DNA of 64,000 nt, taken from NCBI GenBank assembly GCA_031841125.1, contig CM063113.1:23767312-23831311 (forward strand), given 5' to 3'. Every line of letters begins with the position of its first letter. Position 1 is the stretch's first letter. Below the pieces are notes generated by a model, which did no database searches, had not been told where the DNA came from, and was given only the letters and a program-made list of their open reading frames with translations. The position numbers were made by a program, and so were the translations under genes. The stretch comes from Acanthococcus lagerstroemiae. Taxonomy: Eukaryota; Arthropoda; Insecta; Hemiptera; Eriococcidae. Of this stretch, positions 53,667 through 64,000 are shown in pieces.

Positions 53667-56391
53667 GGACGATGACCTTTCGTCTGACGAAGGTGCTGCG
53701 AATGCATCGGCAGCCCCATCGTTCCGTTAGTTTATCATATTTTCTATTTTGTTTTTTACATTTCTGGTCGAAATTAGCTAAAACCTCCCTTCCTTTCACC
53801 TTCGCCAGTATGGTCGTGGGATTTCACGTCAGTTCGTCTTTATGAATGAGAATGCTCGGCTATCATTTCATCAAGCTGAAAATAGGTAGAACATTTTAAC
53901 CTCAGCGAAGTACTAATGCCCATATCTTCATGAATTCACAATATTTTTGCTCAGTTTATTCCTAATCTGGTCTGCTTTGAAAGGCAATACTACATATAAT
54001 CTGAATCGACGATCCTCAACTCTTACCATATTGAATCTTTGAATTTCATGCTCACCTCGTCGGCCGTCGAACATTAACCGAATTACTTGGTGCGTAACCT
54101 ACGTATATATTCCAATCCGTAAACTTTTCAGCAGAGGAAGGCAATTTTGACGACATTTTCTAGTCGTATAAAAGAACACTTATAACTTTTGATGTTCACA
54201 AGATTTTTATTGAACAAATTCTCGTCAAAAGAAAATTAAAAAAGCGATAAAGGCGAGAAAAGGGGAGAAATACGACGGAAAGATCGTGCTGTAACAAAGA
54301 GTCGAGTATTGCGAAACCGTAAAATGCGAAATTATTTTCAAAAATACCTCTTTTGTTGTTACTGACTTACTGTAATTATTCGCCGCTAGACATTTTTCAA
54401 AAGTAGTGTAGGCTGACTTCAATATGCTCGGCGAAATAAAATTAGGTACATCGTGAGAACAATTTTGCGTTTAAACTTAATTACTTTAGGGTAATTTGCT
54501 ACTCCTACGAACGCAGATTTTGTATCGGTGACGTGCAGAGATACTCGAGTATTCACATCTGAGAAATATTCTCAACTTAAACTGAGTATGCTCCTTTTTT
54601 TGATGTAGAGAGAGAAATTTACAGAGAGCTTAGCACCCGGCTTTCTTCATCTCTGGAGGAGAGGAGGGTATTAGAGGCCAGGTATAATACCGATCGACAA
54701 AGAAACAGTCAAATCAACCTAGTTCACTGAAATTCAGTTTTTGAATGGCTGAACAACACCGGATATCATTTTGGTCACTGTTTGGTCGCACCGTTTCTCG
54801 TCAGTCGAAGTATCCCATTCAGTCCTATGTTCTTCGTTATTATTCAGCCATAAAGAACGAATGAAGCTTCGCATAGTTATTTGAAACTTAAAGCAAAGGA
54901 GCATTATCAAAAAGGTTGGAACTGGAAACGGCTAAAGGGTGTGCCCGAAGACCACTGACCGGCATTTTGTTTCAATGTACGTATGATTTCAAAAGGAATA
55001 ATTTGGAGATGATACTGTAAGACTATGTATACAAAAACTTACCTAAATGGTACATGAATAATAATTTTTCCAGGTCATCTTCTGGCCAAAATGGTATACT
55101 AGGTAGCATAGCACATTCTGTAAAATGTTTCTAAACATGGTACAAACTAATTTCTCTACGTGCTAAAAGCTAATCTGGGCAGAAACCTCTTAAATCATGT
55201 TTCTCAGAAGACAGACCCAATTCGTCTTTCACTTCCAGTTCATTTACTAACAATGTCATGGCAATCATTGCTTAAACATCACTCGATGACGGACTCAACT
55301 CGTCTTTAATTCCGTCTCTGATCACATCGACTGTAGCACCATCAGCGCGTTCATCCACCCCCCCCCCGCGCATTAAGGGATAAATTTGATTCAGCCTACA
55401 ATGAGTCCGAATACATCGGTCTTTGTTGGTGGTACATCAATGTAACCTGACTGGTCGAACTAGTCCACACATGACCTCATGGTCCAACCCTGGCTTCGAG
55501 TAATCAGCCCGACCGTTCAGCTGTAGGTTGGAAATCTATTGGAGTACAGACATACTATCTCCTCTACAGAACCGTCTAATAAGTCAGAGGACCGTTTCCA
55601 GCATGAAGGCGCAAGCAACCCCTTCCATGCCAGCTATGGGACAGCCTGGATAATCTTATCCGTACCCGGCCACAATGCCATAACAGACCATTACATGGCT
55701 TCCCGGACAAGACCATTACCAAGTCAACAGCTACTACTGCCAATACATCAGCCTGAAACTGTGATCATCTCAGTACGCCACGGTATTACGACAGTTTCAT
55801 CAACTGCCGTTCAACAGTCCATCGTTGATACGATACCTTAACGTTCAAGCCCTGTGTAAGTTGTGCACCAATCCTCACAAACTATTTCAACTCTCAAAGT
55901 AACATCCTTTTCTTGCAGACGACCTTAGACGAACTTTCATACTCGACTTCTCAGTTAATAACAGTTGCGTAATTTAACGGAAAGTACAGTGAAAATTTTT
56001 TCATCAGTGATCACTCGTCAAGTACTGCAGTACTTCAATAGAATGCAAATTATGTACAAAATGCTGAAATTGCTCGACAAAATTTCACTTTCCAGACGAA
56101 GTTCTGGATAGAAGATAATTCCACCGTAGACGTTTTCAGCTTAACCGATCAACAATTTTTCAAGCTCGTATCCCCTTGGTAGAAAAACCAGTGGCCATTA
56201 TTTTACATCACGTTACCAAAATTGGCCAAAAATACGTCTAGTCAAGAATTCATTCATACAATACCAAAAGTCTTGAGGAATAACCCCCACTAATCCGTTG
56301 CTATTGTTGGACCGGCTGTCCAAATTCTTGCTCAGCCACCGTTGCTGTATGAAAAGAAACTTATGAGTTACCGGAACCACCGAGCCGTAAA
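53667..56391. other. No gene recognised
   Basis: The plus frame 55539-55841 (100 codons) has no motif. A C tract lies at 55359-55368. Confidence 0.45.
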
Positions 56392-56626
56392 CAGGGACGT
56401 ACCGAAAAGTCTTTCCTGGGGGGGGGGGAGTGTGAAAGTCCCAACTGATTCAATTCAGAATTCCCAAATGTCAAAGCAAAAAAAAAAAGCTTTTGGCTTG
56501 TTGGATTTTCCCAACTCTACCGAAATTTCCCATTCGGCTGACTGAAATTATGAATTTTCAGAACTGCTGAGTAAAAAATTTCCTACAGGGGCAGCTCTCC
56601 CCGCTCCCCCTATCGGTACGTCCCTG
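56392..56626. mobile_element. hAT-like MITE with perfect TIRs and 8-bp duplication
   Basis: The TIR CAGGGACGTACCGA is perfectly inverted as TCGGTACGTCCCTG. The flanks GCCGTAAA (56384-56391 and 56627-56634) are identical. The 235-bp body begins with a G11 tract and shares AATTTTC..AA.T.CTGAGT.AAAAA with the element at 8923-9261. It is probably the youngest copy of that family here. Confidence 0.95.
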
Positions 56627-57894
56627 GCCGTAAAAAAGAAATTTTATGAGTTATCAGCAACATTTTTTATTGGGAAAAGTATGGGCCTTGCTGAAGAAGA
56701 GAGGGCCGATAGGAGGTATATTGTCCATACATGTCTGAATTTGCTGTATTCAATCCAGGTTCTCGGGCAAAAACACGCGTTCGGGCTGCTGTCTCTCTGT
56801 ACATATACTTACTGCTAATAACTCACAACCAGTCTAACTTTTCAACTTACAGCCAGCATATCTACTCGCAGCATGCTACCTTCGCCAGTCTAATCTACTT
56901 CGCAGCGAAGCCGAATAATTGATTTCTGATTTTAAGGCCGCGACTACAAACAATTTAAGTAGGATGACTCATGCTCTAAAGTTGTCCAGATGACTCGTGT
57001 ATCATACTGTGTACTGCCGAACCATCACATCCATAATGTATCAAACAGAATAACGTGGCCGACGAAGGCTCTTTTCTTCCACAGTAGATGCCTCGAGACA
57101 TTTTCGTAATTGTTGTAATTTCGGGTCAAAATAGACTCCCGCAGCTGGTAGTGAAAAAGTCGACCGGTGTGTATTTTCGAACTGGCCAAGGTGTTCGTTG
57201 TACACTTAAAAACGAGCGCAACTGAAAATACGTCGCAGAGGTTGACTTTAAGAAAACCTTCGCCTTCGGTTTGAATCGAAAATGTAGACAGTCGACGCTC
57301 ACGATTCTTATTTCAACCCTGCCAATTTAAACCAGAAGCGATAATATCGAATAATTACTCGACGAAAATATATATACCGCACTTTACAGTCGAAAGAATA
57401 TTTACGAGGTGTCGCTCAATAAAAAGCGAATTTAATTAACGAATTCGGAGATCGTAATTCGTGATCTTATATACCTACTAGAAGTTCTGTACCACTCGTC
57501 TTGTATGTTATCAAGACCAACGTAATACGTGCTCGGTTTCTTTTCCTTACCACAGATGTAAGTTTCGATTATAAATTCGTTTTTTTCTTTCGGTTTAATT
57601 ACCTTTTTAATTTCGGATGCATGCTGGGAATTTATATTTTTCTCGCAAGTCGATTACATTGCCTGTTTATGAGAAAGTTGAGTTCAATGTCTGGTTTCGG
57701 CTTCCATCTATTTTTTTGTTCCTTTTTTGTGGAATTGAATGAAGCTCGTCGTCACATTGCCACAAGGAGAAGGAAAGGCTGCTTACAATTTTGGGTTGAT
57801 TTCCGCATCTCGAGTTATGAGTTCCTGTGCCAGATTCTCACCAGTGGGCTGAGTGACACTCTGCAGATGTGTACATGAACCAGTGCTGGCGATT
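56627..57894. other. No gene recognised
   Basis: 57501-57878 is an open plus frame, hydrophobic at first, without a recognised family. Confidence 0.4.
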
Positions 57895-58085
57895 CAAAAA
57901 CAATGAAAATGACTGGACTGACTTTATCATCAGCCATTGTCGGCCATCATCAGCCATCACAATTGTTGTCCTTAATTTTTGTCTGTAATATTTGTCCATA
58001 ATCTTCATCCATAGTTTTGGACAAAAATTGCAGACAGAAGTTATAGACGACAGTTGGACCCTATTCAGCTTATGGAAACCAACCA
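57895..58085. repeat. Foldback array of TGTCCATAATTT / AAATTATGGACA words, copy 1
   Basis: TCAGCCATCACAATTGTTGTCC leads into TTTTTGTCTGTAATATTTGT, then the polarity reverses at 58017 to GGACAAAAATTGCAGACAGA. Confidence 0.75.
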
Positions 58086-58649
58086 GCAAAATCTGTTTTC
58101 TGAGAACATGTGATTCGAAGTTCAAGAGCCATGTAGAAACCTATAGGCATAGACCATGGCCTCGGTACACCTTAATGTTAGTTAATGTTAGTTATATATT
58201 ATTTAAAACGTAATGGGTACAGTGAACTTAAATAAGGTGTGAGAGCTTGTTCTGAGTTATGAAGGTGATAAGGTGGGGTATGTTATCGATGAGAAGGTAC
58301 TAAATGAGGGGGTTGCGGTGGTATGATTTGCAGTGCTGGCTTGTTTCAACACGAGTACACATTTTTGAATCGGGGGCCCAGTTTTGAAAAATTCTACTTT
58401 TTACACTCCTCTCAACGATACTAATAACTCATTTTGTTTACTAAAGTTAGTTGGTTCCCTTATGCTGAATAGCGTCCAATTGTGATGGTCATCGTCGTAT
58501 TGGTCGCTTCTCTTGCATCAAGAGGTTGCGTACATCTGTATTCTTCGATTCCTGGCACATCTGATCGTTTCATGTAAATTCTTACATGGAGAGTTCATTG
58601 ACAAATTCGTGGTTACCTCTGATGGGCTTTCCCTGAATTCGTCCTTGTA

Positions 58650-59225
58650 CTGCCAGTCAGTCATTATTTATCGACTGACGATATTATTGTCAGCTATCAC
58701 AATTGTTGCCTGTAATTTTCGTCTGTAATTTCTATCCATCATTTTCGCCCGCAGTTTATTTCCATAATTTTTGTCAGTAATTTCTGTCCATAATTTTCCT
58801 ATGGACAAAATTATGGATGAAAATTATGGACAAATTATTACATACAAAAAATTATGGACAACAATCATGGTAGTTGATTATAATATGACTGGCAATGGCC
58901 GATGATATTATCCTCAATCATCAGATATCACAACTTTCTGTAATTTTGTCAGAAATGACAGACTGACATGATGGACGAAAACTGCGGACAGAGATTGCAG
59001 ATGAAAATCACAGACAGAAATCACGAGTATAAATGAAAATTACGGACAGAAAGTGCGGACGAAAATTACAGATAGAAATTATGGACAGAAATTACAGACG
59101 AAAATTATTGAGTTAAATTATGGATAACAATTATGATAGTTGACAGCCATCATTGTCAGTTGACAATATTATTGTCAGGTATCACAATTGTTGTTCATAA
59201 TTTTGGACAAAATTTCAAACAATAG
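58650..59225. repeat. Foldback array, copy 2 (larger)
   Basis: From 58690 the plus strand carries TTTCGTCTGTAATTTCTATC-type repeats of about 12 and 24 bp. The polarity flips at 58800 (TTTTCCTATGGACAAAATTA). After a spacer with CAATGGCCGATGATATTATC, long runs of GACAGAAATTACAGACGAAA follow to 59110. The ends carry TCAGCTATCACAATTGTTGC and its inverse GGATAACAATTATGATAGTT. The ends and arms suggest a foldback transposon. Confidence 0.75.
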
Positions 59226-59297
59226 TATGTATTTACTAGAATGTTTTGAAATACATCAGCGTGATCTGTTTCTAGTATATTTTCTATAAGTAGTTAC

Positions 59298-59981
59298 TGG
59301 AGTGCGGCATAATATCCAAATGCATATTTTCTCGTTCATTTCTTATCCCAAAAGTGATGAAAAATGTTTACGTTTCAGAAAAATCCCTGCAACCCTGCAT
59401 TTTGAGCCCCATTTCATTTTGCATATTTTACATATTTGAAGTAAAAATATACATTTTTACATATTATTTCGTGTCTTTTTCGCCTGTTTTTTTTTTTTTA
59501 TTTATTTATTCAAAAAAACAACCTAATTTTACATAATTTTTGCCATATTTACAAAATTTGTCCAAAAAATACGGCTATTTTGCGTTTCATGAAAGAAAAA
59601 TCGACTCATGTTAGGAAGAAAAGTTTGAAAAAATTTTTTAAAGTAAATTTTCGAAGTCGAGACGTTAGTTTTATCCGTATTAAGGGCAATTGTAACAACG
59701 TTCTCCGTTTTAAAATTCAATTTGTATTAAAAGTTTTTCGATATGATTGCCTCTTTTTCCGTTCTTAATATTTCAGTTTTATTCAGTTTTTTAAGGCGTT
59801 TCAGTTTAGAATAAAATTTGAACAACAGTTAGAAATGGGGCTTATACCCATTTGATTTTATATAATTATTTTTACATATTTCTAGGAAAACGCACATTTT
59901 GGCCATATTTCGGGTTAAAAAAAGTCGCATATTTTATGCATATTAGGGTTATATTTTTTTGCATATTATACTGCACTCTAG
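59298..59981. mobile_element. TIR element rich in GCATATTTTATGCA
   Basis: The left end CTGGAGTGCGGCATAATATC and inverse right end CTAGAGTGCAGTATAATATG match at 16 of 20. Flanks TAGTTACT and TGATTACT match loosely if the border is shifted by two bases. The interior has many CATATTT words and the 14-mer GCATATTTTATGCA shared with the hAT-like element at 11475. No transposase was seen. Confidence 0.65.
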
Positions 59982-62276
59982 TGATTACTGATGAGCTGAA
60001 ATGCGTAATTTCGTTAATTGGTTGAATTTCGGCAAATTGACGTTTTTGATGAAGCAAAGTAATTATTCCTGAAGTACAAAACGGAGTTTTTCACGGGTTA
60101 ATATAATTTCAGTACTGTTATACTCGATATATACTAACGATAACATTTCTAATGTATTTATGAAGTCTACGTATGTATTCATAGGATGCACTTATACCAT
60201 TCATTTTGGTGCTCCGGTAGCTAATTTTGCAAATGAAATACTGGTCAACTGCTCATACTGATCTTTTCAGTTTTTGAAGTTAGATGCTTATGTCCGCAAA
60301 TTGTCGAAAAATAGCTTATGCTGACTTTTTACTAAATTCTCGAGGTTTGATATCTACTCCTGCATAACGTGAAGCATTTTGCACATTGTCAGTGTCTGGG
60401 GTAATGTATTTTTCCAACCCCATCCTTATTCAAACCTGGCGCCGTTAACTGGTACCAGATAATTCTTTTGCTAAATGAAGTCTAGAAAAAAGTTCTTGTT
60501 TTTTGAATTCTTACGAAATAAAAATTTTTGATGTAGGAGGGGCGTGTCAAGTTTGACGTTGCTGGGGTTAGGGCATAAGTCAAAAAACAGAACTTTACAG
60601 AAGCTAAATGGGAAAAAAAACGTAACCATGATTTATAACCAATTAAGAAATTCCGAAAAATTAGAATTGGGCTTTGAATTAAGGTACTATTGGTGTAGTG
60701 ACTTATTCACTGCAATGTATCACCTGATACTTTGAAATAACTTTTTACACCAAATTTATTTGCTCCTCAAATCAAATAAGGTGCCGTGCCCGTTGCCGAA
60801 TGTTGGCGGTCGCGGTTTCTGACGCGCGATTAGTCGGGGTAGTTTGCCGTTCCTTTCTCTGCTGTTTGCTGCGTTAGTGTTTTCCTTCTCTATGCCAAAG
60901 AGTGTGCAGCCGCAGTTCGCTTACTAGCCTCGTGTTTTCACAACGTTAAGTAAGCTGTCAACGACGTGCACCCGACAGTCTCAATTTTTCAGATCTGGTG
61001 GTAACACGCCCTTTGATTGTAACGCCTTATTCGTTCGAACTGGCAGAGTTACAGGACGCGTTATCTTTCCACCTTGATTGATACTGTAGTTGCTGTGTTC
61101 GCTGTAATGATAGTGGGATTTGCTCCTAATACTTTATACCTGTTGCCACTGAATTTCTTTGCTGTAAGACAAAAATGATCACATATTTTTCGACCCAGTG
61201 AGATATTTACCCCTCTCCTCTCCCGTTACAGGAACGAAATCCCACCTACTTATACGTTGAACGAGTAGATAAATTCATGAAAAATATAACGGTGACTTCG
61301 TTGATGCAAAATAAATCATGAGTACAAATTTAAACGATTTGCCTACCAATAGGCTTCGATTCGTCGATTGCTCCTGGATATTTTTGTTGAATCTAGATCT
61401 ATCAAATGCTCTCTGTTTTGACCTATACTTAACTTAGCTTTCTTTTATTTATATCCTTTATCCTCGAACGAGTATTTGTTAATCACCTTCCTGGGGCTGA
61501 GCGAATAGAAACTATCAGGAGCTTGAAATATTTGAGCTCAGAGGTCTTCAATTTTATCGAGACGAGCGATTTCGCTAAAGTGTGTGTACGCGTTTTAATT
61601 AACTGTTCAAGTCTTTTCCCCGTCATTATTTCATGCTCATTAAAGTCGATTCCAGTTGATAGACAACCTAGGCCTTGAGACGCAGTAAAGTAACTGAAAG
61701 CGGATTTACATTCGGATACGCTTTTTCGTTTTACCGAACTTGGGAACATCTCTACGAAGTCGATTTCGATTTTCGTTTTATACGACTCCTGTATGAACTC
61801 TGGTTCCTGTCCGTGGGCAAATACGTAGGCACTGTAAACAGTCCGCGTCCTGGTCCGTCGTTCGAAAAGATAAACACGACAGAAACGATAAAGTTGGGAG
61901 GTTATTCGCCTTTTTACATACCTAAACGATAAAAACACCTCTTTCGTGAAATTCGCGCGACGTTTTCAGCGCTATCGCCAATACATGGGCACCGAAAGCG
62001 TCGTATGACTTCCATCTGTTTCCCATAAGTTGGTCGAAATAAAATAATTGATTTACCACGATTAGGTCAGCGAACAATGCCACAGCTCTGAAGAACATTT
62101 TCCTGCCTATGAATGGATTTCGCGCGTTATTGCTAGAACAATAGCCAGTCTGTTATTTTAGTTAATGCCTGTGAAATAACTGTAATTTGTAAATGTTGGT
62201 AGGCTATGCTCAGGTCCATTTCCTTAACTCCCGAAATTTGAATTTCGCCTTCAGACGTATTCAGTCGTTTGTATTT
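59982..62276. other. No gene recognised
   Basis: 60780-61000 is CpG-richer and unique-looking. The frame on the minus strand at 61938-61483 (151 codons, basic) and the opposite plus frame at 61675-61932 are both open, so neither is convincing. Confidence 0.4.
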
Positions 62277-63350
62277 CTTTTATACAGGTTTGCATAAGAC
62301 ATCTCGTTTATACACCAGCCCCTGCTCATCTACAGCTCAGGGTCAATCCGGTGGCTGGGGAAACAAGCGCCCCTTAATTGAAATTTTGATCCCAGGCTAG
62401 TGGCATTCGTTTGTACACGTTTGTACAGTATATGCTGTCAGTAATCGCAAGGAGGATGGGGCTGTGGAAATACAGCCCTGAAATTCGATTTGGCGTCTCA
62501 TACTAGATACTAGTGCCATTCATTTGTACATTGTTTGTTCACGTGTGTACAGCATCTTCCATTGTCGATATATCATCTCCCGATACTGTAATCACTGGGG
62601 AGTAGTTTCGGGGGCAGGAGGAAGGCAGCTTCCCTAAATAGGAATTTTGATCCTGGAGGACAAGTGCCGATCGTTTGTACATAGTTTGTACAACACTGTG
62701 CGCAACTCTGTAATATGCTATAGCTCAAAGTCACGCCGAAGGGGCCGGGAATATGCACCCCCCGAAATGAGTATTTTTCGGCTTTTGGATCTTGAATCAC
62801 TTGGTTGCGAATTCGGATTATTTACTTACGTCTCTGGTTTAACATAAGTCTACATTATACGACTTCAATAAATAAAAAATTGGAGTCACCTTGGAAGAAA
62901 ATTGATCGAATAAATTTTGAAGAAGAAAAAATTGTGAAACAAAAAAATAGACGAAGTTGAAAATTGAACTTAATTTGATATTATGAGTCTTCGTCAATCC
63001 CCTCGAATACAGAAACTCAGTCTGTTTCATGGAAAATTTTATTCATCTTGGAAAAATTATAGTGGACTAAAATGTTGAAAATATGAAAAATTTGACGAAA
63101 CTGATTGTTTTACTTGATTTGATGCCAAGAATTTTCAGTCAACTCATATATGAGAATTTGGCTGGATTTTTGGAACATTGTGGTTACCTTCGGGAAATGA
63201 TCTAAGACGTGTTATAATAAGAATTTAAATAAAATATCGAAATTTAAAAATCATGGGGACTCTCATTTCTCGTGCCCCGAGTAAGCTGTAGATGGACGTT
63301 GGTGTACAAACCAGGGTATGTCCTGTACAAGCCTGTACAAAGGTCGAGAA
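62277..63350. mobile_element. TIR element packed with TTTGTACA words
   Basis: The left arm TATACAGGTTTGCATAAGAC and TTTATACACCAGC..CATCTACAGCTCA matches the inverse right arm TGTACAGGCTTGTACAGGAC and TTTGTACACCAACGTCCATCTACAGCTTA. The plus strand holds three loose tandem units (62388, 62500, 62648), each with GATCC or GATAC then CATTCGTTTGTACA, and about ten TTTGTACA or TGTACAAA words in all. The satellite copy at 62885-63230 lies inside. The target duplication was not resolved. Confidence 0.65.
62885..63230. repeat. Satellite-like repeat, second locus
   Basis: Phrases GTCACCTTGGAAGAAAATTGATCG, TTCATCTTGGAAAAATTATA and GTTACCTTCGGGAAATGATC recur about 145 bp apart with intervening GAACTTAATTTGATATTATG, GAGTCTTCGTCAA and GAGAATTTGGCTGGATTTTTG. 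This is the family of 34820-36085. Confidence 0.7.
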
Positions 63351-64000
63351 TGTTATGAAGGCGTGAAACTCAAAGTTCGAGGGCTAGAGAAATAGACCCG
63401 GTATGCTCCATTGGACTTGACGCTGATTACTCTGCTGACTACTGGACTTGCAGTCTCATGTGGCACATCCGATGTAGAGATGCCTAGCAAAACGCGAGTT
63501 CAGAGGTTTAGCAAACTATTTCGCGAACGCGAGTTGACCGCCAATTTAAATCAATCAGCAGCCGATAGTTACCACAAAAGTTAAGTAATCGTAATGAGAT
63601 GCGGCTTGACGTTTGAAATAAACCGGCATGGTTTTGCGCGATCAGGGCTTTTAATTTAGACATGTCAAGTCAACTTGTCGCCTGAACTGGATAGGAAATA
63701 GTAGATGTACTTACTGATCAATTAACTTTGAAAACAGCGGCGTTGTTTGATAGATAAGAGAACACTTTGATGTCGCACCGTTGAACTTAGATCTGCGAAA
63801 ATTGAAAAAGAAGTCACGAAACGCCATCCAAGTAGGATACTTACTCATCGGCCGATGGTCTCACGCCATATTGCTAATATATGGAAAGGGTAGCTTGCAT
63901 AGACCACATACATAATTTATGTGTTCAAGCCATCCTGATAGAAAATACATAAGGGCGATGTAATACCACTAATGCGTGTGAATTGATTTTACCTGTTGCA
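63351..64000. other. No gene recognised
   Basis: Unique-looking sequence to the window end. Confidence 0.5.

Noticed and set aside
61483..61938. 151-codon minus-strand open frame
   Set aside because: The plus strand is also open over much of it and no motif is recognisable.
1..64000. Telomeric TTAGG repeats
   Set aside because: No tandem TTAGG or CCTAA array was seen.

Overview
This is a eukaryotic nuclear window, most likely from an arthropod and probably an insect. The pointers are R1-type and jockey/I-type non-LTR retrotransposons, a BEL/Pao integrase, pogo/Tigger and Mutator-like transposase remains, many short hAT-like elements with 8-bp duplications, tRNA-derived SINEs, a spliceosomal U6 pseudogene, and an exon with canonical splice borders. 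No operon structure, bacterial gene or CRISPR array was seen. Base composition is AT-rich, with islands of CpG-rich, apparently unique DNA. The species cannot be named from the sequence. Almost all recognisable coding sequence is dead transposon.

Layout: 1-6.3 kb holds an open CpG-rich stretch, a U6 pseudogene, a LINE fragment, an old hAT-like element carrying a nested SINE, and a second tRNA-like SINE head. The only credible host coding exon is at 6.36-6.49 kb. From 7.7 to 17.5 kb there are small tandem repeats, several TIR elements with readable target-site duplications, and a 1.9-kb tract dominated by TTTGGTCA words. From 18.8 to 25.1 kb lie a two-copy unclassified repeat, R1 and other LINE fragments, a SINE interrupted by a 1.07-kb TIR element, a pogo/Tigger relic and a short tandem array split by a TIR element. 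From 27.1 to 33 kb four LINE fragments are stacked.

From 34.8 to 36.1 kb a satellite of about 160 bp is broken by a hAT-like element. At 38-41 kb are an I/jockey RNase H-type LINE end and an APE-type LINE that carries a 49-bp SINE piece with a 16-bp duplication. At 44.8-49.4 kb are a LINE, a Mutator-like transposase split by a TIR element, and a 2.1-kb element with about 365-bp inverted arms enclosing a 48-bp minisatellite. At 51.4-52.9 kb a LINE fragment abuts a BEL/Pao LTR and integrase relic. The last 8 kb contain a perfect hAT MITE, foldback arrays of ATTATGGACAGAAATTACAG-like words, and a TIR element of about 1.07 kb packed with TTTGTACA words that encloses the same satellite seen at 35 kb.

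The elements do not form a pathway. The interest lies in nested insertions, which give relative ages, in SINE/LINE tail sharing, and in several element families I cannot assign to a named group. Boundaries come from reading repeats and duplications by eye. Homology calls rest on recognised motifs and not on searches.
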